DNA of 64,000 bases from Phoronis australis (taxonomy: Eukaryota; Phoronida; Phoronidae), in contig NMRA01000117.1 of NCBI GenBank assembly GCA_002633005.1, positions 62,001-126,000 on the forward strand, written 5' to 3'. Positions 37,707-48,443 of the stretch are shown in pieces. Each line of letters begins with the position of its first letter. Position 1 is the stretch's first letter. Both the position numbers and the translations under genes were made by a program. The notes beneath the pieces are model-generated. The model did not search any database. It worked only from the letters and a program-made list of their open reading frames with translations, and was not told the DNA's origin.

Positions 37707-38467
37707 TACCTGCTTGTATATTCTATTGAATAAAAGAATGTCAACTTCACAACTTAAGGCTCTGGTCTACATAACTTTTATTTTTTCCTAAAATGTCAAT
37801 GCTTTTAAAAGATGAGACTTAAACTAAGACTAGGTACCTAATCATTATAACCTTTTTGTTACCTATCACTAATTAAAAGTTATATTCTCTTACTAAATAT
37901 GTGCATGGTAAAACATCAGCAACTTAGGACACATTATGAAATATATGCAATACCAAATTGAATGCTTTTCCCCGTTCAAGTTTCGTACCACAGTAACCAT
38001 CAGACGAAAGTTTTGAAAATTTGTCCTTCACAATCAAAATGCTAGAGGCCTGTGAAAAATTAACAAAGGCATTTTGTTAACTCTTTTTGTCTGAAATTGT
38101 TGATATTACTGTAATAACCAAAGTTGAAAAATACCGATAAATAGTCATATTAGTACATCACAAATTGCAAAGAATGACGATGAGTAATAGTAATTGTTTT
38201 AGAAAACTTGCGACTTGGAGAATTAAGAATAGTCAAAATTCAGGGGCATGAACACAAACCTTTGCCCAGTTTTAATAACATTTCAAATGTTGTAAACGTC
38301 CTGATGTTGGAGTAGAATACCCAGGCCTTAATCAAGATGAAAATTAAAACAAAAACTGAGCAGAAACTAATGACGCTATGAGGGCGCTATAACTTTCACA
38401 ACAAAACCTGATTGTCATCCAATCAATGATTAGGAACACTAACATTGAATTATAAATTTGTTACGTC
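37707..38467. other. non-coding spacer, nothing recognised
   Basis: AT-rich DNA between two inverted-repeat elements. No ORF, repeat or RNA gene can be supported. Confidence 0.5.
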
Positions 38468-39008
38468 GTTTTCCCAATAGAGGCGAACTTTCGCCTTTGT
38501 TTCAGTGAGTGGGAAAGGTAGCTCCAGTAGATAATCTGCAAGGGAAACTTCGATGGAAATAGTGTAATTCAAAAGCGAAACTTTAGTACGCAATGAAACT
38601 TCGGTGTAGCGTGTTAGGTCAGAGTGAAACTTCGCCGAAGTTATCAGTAGAAGTTGCAGCAACGATATACAATCATGCGAGACTAGCAAAGCATACCCAA
38701 CATGCTCTCAATAAACACATGTAAATAAATAAAAGAAAGCATATCTGGTGAAGAATAACATAGATTGTTTTCATAAACACCCATATATGACAGGAGAACA
38801 AATTTGAGTTAGCCTCAAACCCACTTCTCACTATTCGTTTGAAAGTACGAATGAACTGCGTCATCTGGTATCTTAGCAATAACTTTGATATCGCAGCAAT
38901 AACTTCAATATCGCAGCAATAACTTCGATATCGCTGTCTAGTCGAAAACGTAAGCGAAGTTTCACAGAAGCTTCGGTAAACCGAAGTTCCCCTTAGTTAT
39001 GGGAAAAC
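38468..39008. mobile_element. MITE-like element rich in GAAACTTCG motifs
   Basis: About 541 bp, starting GTTTTCCCAATAGAGGCGAAC and ending, on the other strand, GTTTTCCCATAACTAAGGGG then AACTTCGG. Both ends thus share GTTTTCCCA and a nearby GGSGAACTTCG. The interior repeats GAAACTTCG or its complement at least six times, and contains a 21-bp tandem repeat (AGCAATAACTTCGATATCGC) three times at 38873-38935. No coding capacity. Target duplication unclear, superfamily unassigned. Confidence 0.6.
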
Positions 39009-40642
39009 AACAAGCACCAAGGTATACTTCGACTGCAGTCACAACCACTTCCTTTTACTTTGACAAAATAACCTGAAGCAAAAACAAGTAGAGCATTTAG
39101 TTGGCGTCCCATAACTGTCGCAGCGTATATTAGCAAAAAGATACCATAACAAATACCTTGGCGCATAAAAATGGAATCACCCAATAAAAAGGTGTATATA
39201 AAAGCCTTTGTTAATGGCTATCCAAAACATACTTTGTTGTGTGAAATAAACCAACCTTTCACAGCCAGTTTTGGAATTTTATACCAATGACTAGAATGAT
39301 TTATATATTAAAGTATACTCAAGGGCCTGTATTGAAAACATTTTGACTGCCCGTTTAGCAGCATCCACTTAAAACTGGATTACTTAACTCCAGATAACAA
39401 GTTTAAAATATGCATAATGCATTAACATATCTGGTACACCAATAAAATCATCAAACTACAATCAGCGAGAGATCACGTAACTTCTCAATAACATAACATA
39501 CTTGAAGTTTATGCTTTTTAAAAAGACTACAAAGCACTCGAAAACTATGTCATTTCTTTGATCATTTTTCTTACAAGGATTAGGTAAAAATTAATAATTT
39601 CATGATGAAAAACTGTTGTTCCTTACAGGTTTTATGGTCACATGAGATGCCACATCCTGTACTACCCAGTGTAAAACTAAAAAATGAAGATGAAAAGGAA
39701 GTATGTTAATGATAACTGACCATGAATGGCCAATAATGGCAAACCACATCCCTCTTGTACGGTTGCTTTAATTTCATTTTCTATTCCAAAAATGACAGGG
39801 GATATCATAATGGTTTTCAGGCAGGTAACCACATCCAACTGTGGAGTGCCATATTGAATTTTAGATAAAGTCACTTTCCATAAAAGCAAGGCCTCATATC
39901 CACACTGTGAATGAAAATTAAGGATGGAAACAGACAGCTAAGTGTGAAGCCAACTATCATTCTCTACAATGTACTGTCTAGGTGGAATGTTGAATCCAAG
40001 CCAAAAAGCTCATTCATACGTTTCTGGTTTCAGCTGATTTCAACGAAGGGAATGCCAAAAACAACACTCAGAAGATGAGTCAATGAACATATAGTGTTCA
40101 ATAACCATATTTCCTAACAAAAACCTAAAGATGTTTATTTGATTGCAGCAGTTTTCAATGACAGCAAAAATGCTCGTTTCCCCTTTTTTGTAATTATTTC
40201 ACATGCAAGTTGCAATTCAGACAAACTATCTATCATTTCATGACAGAACTTTTTAAGATAAAATTCACCACTATGTTACTCTGCACAACATGATCAGCAG
40301 TAAACCAACAGATGTTTACCCACACATTTATTGACTTTTAAGGTATAAGAAAAACAAGATTTAAAGCCTACTTTTGATGCTAAAAGTGGCATAACAATTT
40401 GATTGCTAAAACATCACTCTGACCACAGCAACACTACAAATTGCAAAATTAATGGATGACATATTGACTTTTATTAGTCTATGTCCTGCGATAACCCTTA
40501 CTTAGTGTTCTGTTCTGACTCCCATTCATACTACTTTCGGCCTTTCATTGTTTGCTTTGTGTTCTCATGGTGACGCAAACTGGTGCAAAAGGGCAACTTG
40601 TAATGTTACAAGCTAAATTAATGGTAGGACTATTTTGGTAGT
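39009..40642. other. non-coding block, nothing recognised
   Basis: AT-rich sequence with short open frames only. No repeat ends, RNA gene or convincing exon is seen. Confidence 0.45.
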
Positions 40643-41073
40643 CAGGGCTTGGAATGACCAATGACAAAAAACGAAACTTTTACGGCCCAAATCATGCCCG
40701 ATAACCAGCCTTGAAATGGTCAGTAGCATGCGTCTGCGTCCTTTTAGCTCGCCCGTCCACTCCCAACCCACACTGGCTGCAGAGTGGTAGTATTTGTCGC
40801 CGCGCTTAACAATAACACGAGACGCCATTGAAAATCCCACCTCGCTGTCCCAGATGCCCCGGCAATGTTGACAATTAACGTTCCTCCGAAACACAAAGAG
40901 CAACTTCCGCTTTTCGAGGTGAACGTAGTCTGCAACGCCGCGGTAAGAAAGGAATTTGCCGCGGAAATTTTATATCAAATCTGATTTTTTTACGCGGAAA
41001 TATTATAAAAAAAGCGGAAAGCACATTTGAAAAAAGCGGAAATCCGCGTTTCCATGGAAAATTCCAAGCCCTG
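40643..41073. mobile_element. hAT-like MITE, about 431 bp
   Basis: Terminal inverted repeats CAGGGCTTGGAA at the left and TTCCAAGCCCTG at the right (12 of 12). CAGGG termini are typical of hAT elements. GGTAGTC occurs immediately at both outer edges (40637-40643 and 41074-41080), consistent with a 7-8 bp target duplication that overlaps the terminal C. The interior is much richer in GC and CpG than its surroundings and has overlapping minus-strand open frames of 60-96 codons, none resembling a transposase. Recent insertion is likely. Confidence 0.75.
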
Positions 41074-41263
41074 GGTAGTCCAATACATCTAAAATAACAA
41101 AAATCCATTCAAGGAAGGCTTTCTAACATTGACATGAAAGAGCCTGTGACCTAGAATTCAACTAACAGAAACTATGAAAGTTTCAAGACTACAAAAATTT
41201 GCCAAGTCTATGGTAAGTGTGAAGCATCAAATGGGTCCATGCAAGAAGTTAAACACAAAATAA

Positions 41264-43022
41264 CAACAAGTGCAACGCAGAGCGTTGAAATGCGCCCACA
41301 AATGCATCGCAAGTGGTGTGCTTTTAGGGTTGTTTATATGTGTCATAAAAATGGCCACTATATAGCGCAAAAACATACAATCCATCCGAAAACACGAACA
41401 TGTCATTGTTTCTTTAGTAGAAAGCTATACACCAAATTTCACAGAAATCCGTCACGGAACTTTAGAGAAACAAAAGAAAAAGATGAAATTGCCAGTAGGG
41501 GGCACATTGTCCATTGGATCCGCCTGAAAGAGATCACTGCCTATTGTTAGCTTTTTTATAAATACACTTACTAATTAAATTTAATTTAATAAAGATCCTG
41601 CAGAGGGTTTAGGAGATACAGTTATGGGCGCAAAACAAAACAAAACTGCCACCAGGAGGTGCTACAGTAGTAAAAGTTGTCATCGTCAAGCATCCTCTTC
41701 ACACTGAGAACATATACGCCAATTTTCAAATCCACATTTAGAATGATTAGGTTGACAGAGGGTAGATGCCAAAAACAGATTTGAAAACAGCAAAAATGAC
41801 CGCTAGGTGGCACACAATACCTTGAATCCATCCGAAAATGGGAGGATAGCGTCATCTCACCAATAAATGTCCGTATTCAAAATCTTACGAAAATTTGTTG
41901 AGGACCTTTGAAGATACAGAAGTAAAGGTAAAACTAAAATTGCCACCAGCAGGCACACCAGTAGTCAGATCCACCTGAAAATCGTCATCTTCCGTTGTCA
42001 ACATCATATAAACACGCTTGTTAAATTTAGTAAAGATCCTGCGAACGGTTTAGGAAATACAGCCATGGATGCAAAAAATGAAACTGCCACTAGGAGGTGC
42101 CACAATAGTCAAAGTCTTCAGCCATCCACTTCATAGTAATAACATACATGCCAATTCATACGGTTTGGTTGATAGAAGGGTGGACTCAAAAACAGTAAAT
42201 ATGGCCATTAGGTGGTGCAAACGATGTAGAATCCATCTGAAAACCTAAAGATAGCGTCAACTCACTAACAGAAGCCTGTAAACCAAATTTTATGAAAATA
42301 CGTTGAGGGCCTTTGAAGATACTGGGGTAAACGTAAAAAAATAAAATTGCCACTAGGTGGCACACCAGTAGTCAGATCTGTCCGAAAGTCGTCATCGTTC
42401 GTTGCCATTACCATATAAATGCACTAACTAAATTTAGTAAAGATCCTGCAAACGGTGAAAGAGATATAGTCATAGGCGCAAAAAAGAACAAAACTGCCAC
42501 TAGGAGGCGCCACAGTAGTCAAAATCATCGGAAAATCATTGTCAAGTGTCCTCTTCATAGTAAGAACATATATGCCAATTTTCACAATCATGCTTAGAGT
42601 GGTTTGGGTGATAGAGGGATGGATGCTAAAAAACAGGCTCGAAAACAGTAAAAACGGCCACTAGGTGGTGCAAACTACGTTGAATCCACCAGAAAACGGG
42701 ATGACACCGTCGTCTCACTAATACATAGTTATATACCAAATTTTGCGAAAATGTGTTGAGGACCTTTGAAGATACAAAGGTATACAAAAAAATAAAATTG
42801 CCACTAGGGGGCACACCGGTAGTCGGATCCGTCCGAAAGTTCGCTCATGCCATCCCATCTATGAAAGGAACAAATGTACAATCTCATGAACATATGTCAA
42901 TCGGTTTTGGAGATAGAGCAGTGGACGCTGAACGTCAGACGCCGCCCGGACGCCACTCGGATGGACGGACAGACGGAGATGACGGCATAATGCGTCCACA
43001 TATAAATATGTGGGCACATAAA
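41264..43022. mobile_element. Pearl/HINE-like non-autonomous element, copy 2, with CTCF-like motif array
   Basis: Same orientation and order as the copy at 24976-26707. It starts with hairpin CAACGC-AGA-GCGTTG, has a core of approx. 143-bp units, a GACGGA-type tract at about 42951-42985 (GGATGGACGGACAGACGGAG) and a closing hairpin CCACATAT-AA-ATATGTGG before GGGCACATAAAA. CTCF-like boxes lie at about 41492, 41649, 41800, 41943, 42087, 42205, 42350, 42497, 42659 and 42801. Those at 41492, 42350 and 42801 match CCASYAGRKGGCRS at every position. The two copies differ by many substitutions and small indels yet keep the boxes better than the spacers. No ORF. Confidence 0.8.
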
Positions 43023-43611
43023 AATACATTTAATTCTTACTAAAAAGATGGCTAATGGTTTTAAGGGTGTGTCACTCAAAAGCAAATTTTGAAAACTACA
43101 AGAGGTAAAACTAAAGAAATGAGAATCGTCCATTTTAATTCTTGGTTATCAGCCTAACTATTCCACCAGACGTGCCGGATTTTTCCAATTTCTATTCTAG
43201 TGCAATTATTGCTCTCTTAAATGGACACCAAGAATTTGGGAGAGTGGGTCTACTAGACAGTGGACCTCGTGTTGGCAAATGCAGGGTGAACACTGCTGTA
43301 CATAACTTAAGTATTAAATTAAGCCATGGGCTATATTTGAAATGTGATATCAAAAAATTACTTTTCATATTTTGCACACAGGAACACGTCCTCAACTGGA
43401 TGTTTCAATGTCTTTTGTCTAGTCTCAATTCATTTCAAATACTTACCATGTCAATATCTATCAATTAGATGTGTAAGAAACTTGCTTCTTGAATTTACAA
43501 AAGTGTTTAACAATTCAGAAACAAGAGCAGCTTCACATACAGGCGCACAAGCTTTAACATGCACATTGACAGCAGTCAAGAGACTAGTTGTATTACATAA
43601 AGCAACACTAC
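43023..43611. other. non-coding spacer
   Basis: Sequence between the second Pearl-like element and a candidate exon. Overlapping short open frames exist on both strands but carry no recognisable motif. Confidence 0.4.
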
Positions 43612-43650
43612 CTGGATAACTGATCTGGACAAATCACACAGCTGCAGCAC
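43612..43650 (-). other. candidate 39-bp exon, minus strand (third of a phased set)
   Basis: On the minus strand a textbook acceptor (TTGTTCTCTTTCTAG) precedes 13 open codons, VLQLCDLSRSVIQ, ending CCAG/GTAGTG. The exon is phase 0 at both ends and so joins in frame to the candidate at 44468-44530, which also ends in phase 0. No family is recognised. Confidence 0.3.
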
Positions 43651-44467
43651 CTAGAAAGAGAACAAGACTAGTCTTTATTAAGAATATTACAACAGGAAAC
43701 ATATTGTCAGTTACTATCATAAACTAAAAAACAATTAATTTCTCTGAGATACAAGCATTTAATTATTGATACTATACACCCTATACCTGTGCTTTGTGAC
43801 ACCTTAATAACCATGACTGTCTCTAATGTACTTTTCATACCAACGTAGATGCACTATGTTTTGGGAATTATTGGTCAGTGAGAAAGGTTAACTTTGGTCA
43901 TAGATTGAAAATAAAATTTCCAGTAAACAGGTGGAAAGTGGAGCATTAATTTTACAACAGTGTGAAAGTTGCCTTCAGTGTCATTGGCATGTGTCAATGT
44001 CAATACACAATCCTTCATACTTACAAAATAACATATGCATAACATTTTTGAAGCACCATTTTATAACAACTTCGATAACCTGACCATCAACAAGAGCTAA
44101 CTTTGGTGCCCATTAACTACAAAAGCCGATCTAATAGGTTCACAGCTTCGCAGCTTATATCGATGCTCCGCTTGCCCAAATAAGTTAGTCTGAAGACTGT
44201 TGTGCAGTAATCAAGTAAGGCAATGATAGTATCGAACAAATTCGTAACTTCCACATATCGTATTGTACATACATTTCAAAACTGTAAACAATGAAGAATA
44301 AGTTAGTAACTTTACTTAATCCGTAGTCCCGTACAAAAACATACCTTGAACAAGGTTGAATTTCCAACACATTCCTCTAATGATTCAAATTGTTATTTAT
44401 TACAATTACAAGCCAAATAACTTCAATTGAGAAAAGAACAATTATCTACAGAATCTAGGAAAATTAC

Positions 44468-44530
44468 CTGATGAGTAAAGATAGGCGCGCCAATAACTGC
44501 TCCCATTCCCATCAGCTGTCTTGATAAACT
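44468..44530 (-). other. candidate 63-bp exon, minus strand (second of a phased set)
   Basis: On the minus strand acceptor GTTTTATTTTTAG leads into 21 open codons, beginning SLSRQLMGMGAVIGAPIF and ending in CATCAG/GTAATT. Phase 0 at both ends. It contains a GGCGCGCC box, unusual in this CpG-poor block. It is flanked in consistent phase by candidates at 44818-44885 and 43612-43650. The peptide looks like folded protein, but I do not recognise it, and two of the three frames are open. Confidence 0.3.
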
Positions 44531-44817
44531 CTAAAAATAAAACGCAGATAGGTTACTCACGCACCATCGCTAACAGTAAGTCTTGAACTAAACAGAATAC
44601 CAACAAACGTACCATCATAGTATTTCATGATTTAAAAAAAAAACAAGTCGAGGTATTGAATTCGAGTTTTGAGACTTATAAATGTCTCTTCTCAGGAAAT
44701 TAATTAATGTCAAATTTCACACAACTTCATTTATGACATCAAGCAGGTTTATTGAGGAAGAGACTATTCTTAACGCCGATTCATCAAAATCAAGCCAATA
44801 AACTATGGTACACTCAC

Positions 44818-44885
44818 TTCAGTTAGTGAATGAAGCCCACGCAAAAACGTGCCGAGGAGCTCTTTAATTCTATTGGACGGCTTGC
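44818..44885 (-). other. candidate 68-bp exon, minus strand (first of a phased set)
   Basis: On the minus strand acceptor TTTTCATGCTAG is followed by two bases and 22 open codons, KPSNRIKELLGTFLRGLHSL then TE, ending GAA/GTGAGT. Only one frame is open. The end is phase 0, matching the start of 44468-44530. Together the three short exons would give a continuous peptide of about 56 residues. This is the best-supported part of a possible large minus-strand gene, but still without homology. Confidence 0.3.
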
Positions 44886-47800
44886 CTAGCATGAAAATTG
44901 TAACGTGTTAAATATTGATTTCTTACCCTCATTAAGTAAAGCTTAGTTTTTATGAATGAATACCATAAAGGCACATAACCACATGACCCAAGCTATCTAT
45001 ATGATTGGTCAACAAGCAATGCCATGTAAAAGTACCCACAGCTTATTATCAGAAGCATTGCATTTATTGATCGACACAACCTACACACATCCACTGAAGT
45101 CATTAACATGAAACATCCGCACCCAAAATATCACTATGAGGCAAATGTGGGGGCTGCATTTAGATGCGGTACAATATTACAGGTCAGCTTAACAACAAGT
45201 CTTTTAACAAATGCTGATAAGTTGGTTTTGGTAAAACGTTTATCTACTGAGTTATTAGAAATGCTGAACTTAACGGAGCACAACTACAGGCATGAATCTA
45301 GATCCAAGTGTTAGAATCCAGCATAAAAACAGTGTCAACACAATTCAGGAACTTCCATCAGGTCCTCGCAAATCATTAAATAATTTATTAAACACAAATA
45401 AATATGATTATAGTGTCTGACGTCACGTTTATCACATGACATTTACTCACGACAGGAAATGTTCTTCAGTTAAGGAGCCAGTAATACTCCAGTATGCTCC
45501 TTGTAACGACTTGATTAATCCACGAACAATTTACACCCAAGCTGAGCAAAGATTTATCTAGTACCCTAACATTAGTTGATTTTTTCAGCTAACACACCCT
45601 ATCATTTTGCCTATTCCTTTCACTAAGACTTAATGCTAGGTATAAGGATGATGGATGGGAATAAATTGATTACAGGGCACAAAGTGTAACAAATGCAAAT
45701 GCGCTCGCTCTGACCAAAAATTGGTATTCATCTGTCTAGCAGCATTCTTAAATCTTGTCACTTCACACTACAATCATACATTTTACCTATCCTTTTGAAA
45801 ATGACACCATGGGGTTTCCATTAACACTGGCAGCAACTTTCCAAAATTGCTCTGGGTGCATTTTTAGCTTGCACCTATATACCTGTAAAATTCCAGAATG
45901 TCTATGGAACTGCCTTGGGCCTCATATAAAACTTCCAATGCACTATGTCAGCTCTTTTTAATAAGAACTCAAACAATCAATCTTCCAGAATTCCTTCCAA
46001 ATTAAGGGAAGATCAACAAAATTAATCACAGAACATCAATTTTTGCAAGCAAGTCACTTTTGTTATTTTTTATATTGCATAAGTCGACAATGATGTATGT
46101 CAGTATTCAGTGCAATGTTCTCCATGACCTGTTTTGAAGTGTGTCACCACATCTTGGTTGCTGGCACCTTGTATTTCATCAACAAATCTAGAACTGCTGT
46201 AGTGAAGGAAACCTGCTTATAAGGAACACTGATCTAAGATCCTTTTGTGTGGAGCAGATCAATTATTATATTAGCATGATAGATGATAAAACACTGCTAC
46301 AATACATTTACACACTATGGACTAATATTACTCATGAAAAGTGAAGTTATCCTGATGAAAAGTTAAGTCATCAACTTTTTTACCTCAAAAATACTATCAA
46401 ACTTAGCCATAATCATATGTTAGGTTTCGATTATCTGGTACCCGTTGAAGAAAGTGGTTCTATTTGATTAATAACTCTTTGAACCAAGGTAGTTGATTGG
46501 GCTGCAACTTGCAGCACTGGACATAAGACGTGGCATTGGGCCAGATTGATATCTGAATTTAGCTTCCATGTGGAAACTGCTGCCCTCTGCAGATGAAACG
46601 CAGTGGGAGGTTTTTGTAACATACGCTAGGGCTTGCTTTTGAATGGCTTATGACTGGTTCGACCAATTTGGGAAAAAGGCATCAAAAGCTTTATATCGCT
46701 AACCCTTTGAAATTACACATCAGGCAACAAGACAGGTACATCTGAGATAATTTCGCTAAAATATTTACACTTTAGAAAACGGCAGTTGCGCTCTTTCGGC
46801 ACTTGAGCGTATAAAAACAAGAAAATAAAATTTCACTCATCTAACATGTTTGCATCAAAATTCCCTTAAAGTTTAACTTGATTTATTGGGGATCACTAGA
46901 GTTGTGACCCAAATGGTAAGAGAGAACTTATGAAGTACCCTGCTTCATAACGCTCACAGCTGCTATGTGGGTGTTTACAACGAGTGCTCCAGGAAGTCCA
47001 ATATTGATTGCACTTTCTTTAAACTTATACTGAATTAAACTACATTAGGACTTTTTATCATGATAATAAAGTGCACGAATACCAGACTACGTGACATCTG
47101 AGAGTTGAGCAAGTAGAATAGTTGTCTCATCATTACAGTTATTTCATCACTACAGGATATTTACCGTATCAACAAAAACCGTTACATAACAAATATCTCT
47201 GCTACACTTGTCTTAAAACCTACCTTGAACAGCAACACATCAAAGTCATAAATTCCCAAATGTAATTAACCGTTATTGCCCGACTTTTGTCTACGTCACT
47301 ACGTCACTGCAACTTAATTCTAACAGAACCCACAGCAGATAGCTACTCTTACCGCAGATATCAGTGAATGTTTAAAACTACTACCATAGGCCGTTCTTTG
47401 TATGCTGTTTTCTCATAGTGACATCATGTAACGCAAAAAGATTCTTCACACATAGATGAAAAGATTACTACTGGACTTCAAAAAACAAACTTCCAGATGC
47501 CGAGGACCCACCTCTTTCTTCTGAGGGTTGAAGACTTGCCTGGTTCCCAAAAAAATTTCGACACCCTCTGCCAGTGTTGACACCCTCTGCCAGTGTTCGT
47601 CAACTACAACTAATTGTACACTCCAAGAACTCCCCACAACCCCTCTCTCTCAGTGTCAGGTGTCAGATTTTAACTATCTGACTCATGGTCCATGGCCTTA
47701 CAGTCCTTGTTGACCAGCCAGATGGCTCTGCAACATTGTGAATTTTAATAGCAAGTTCAGTATCAGTAGTCATGATTTATAATTTTATGCAACTATTTAT

Positions 47801-47940
47801 TCACCAGGATTAATGATAATATCCATCGTCAAATTTTCTTTACATATCACTTGACATGCCTGTGTGTGAAAGTTGAATAATGCTGTAAAACTATTGTTAA
47901 GACAAAATAGTACAATACATCCAGAACGACAATCTCCGTA
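44886..47940. other. non-coding block with an unassigned minus-strand open frame
   Basis: Apart from the candidate exon at 45451-45509, a minus-strand open frame ends at 46431. Its most plausible exon begins after a good acceptor (GCGTTTCATCTGCAG, near 46580) and runs about 50 codons to a stop, so it could be a terminal exon. A 21-bp duplication (GACACCCTCTGCCAGTGTT twice) lies at 47559-47600. No known family is seen. Confidence 0.35.
45451..45509 (-). other. candidate 59-bp exon, minus strand
   Basis: On the minus strand 19 open codons, SLQGAYWSITGSLTEEHFL, end at a GTGAGT donor. It ends with two bases of a codon, which does not join in phase to 44818-44885, so either an exon between them is missing or one of the calls is wrong. 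Unknown product. Confidence 0.18.
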
Positions 47941-48443
47941 AGGCTCTTTCACACTAAAGACGACGCGTCACATCACTGTTTTGGGGAGATGCGGTCAGAA
48001 TGAACAGTTAACCTCGGTCTTGGATTGAAGTTAATAGCGCCAGTTAACCTCCCAGTAATCGAGTGGATTTAACATTGGACCGTCGACGCTGCTATGCGGT
48101 ATGAGCAGACAACTCCGGTCTCATTGAAGTTGTCATCAGGGGCCACTGCTATAGTCAACAATTAAGACATTGTCTTTGCTATTAGTTGCTTAGACTTCGC
48201 ATTAGAATTAACTTTTATATCAATTACAAGAGGAAAATGTTCTCACATTGTCGCATTAAAAAAAATCTTAGCGCACACAGATGGATCAGCGCTACCTTGC
48301 GACTACTTCAATGAAGACAGCGTCAATTACCGTTTACTTCCATGCCGTTAACTACTGAAAGTGGTATGAATCATTCAATTAACTTTGCAGTTTATGTCAA
48401 CACTCCACTCATACCGGAGTTAAGTTTGTATGAAAGGGCCCCT
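47941..48443. mobile_element. PIF/Harbinger-like MITE, family C, copy 1
   Basis: About 500 bp with terminal inverted repeats AGGCTCTTTCACACT (left) and, on the other strand, AGGGGCCCTTTCATAC (right), degenerate versions of the AGGCCCTTTCATACT termini of the copies at 50528 and 62398. The interior shares ACTCCGG, GGCCACTG and GTCGACGCTG blocks with the 62398 copy. No coding capacity; no clear target duplication at this copy. Confidence 0.65.

Noticed and set aside
41264-43022. CRISPR-like array because of regularly spaced CCACTAGG boxes
   Set aside because: Eukaryotic context, degenerate units, and spacers that are themselves homologous between units; it is a tandem core of a mobile element.
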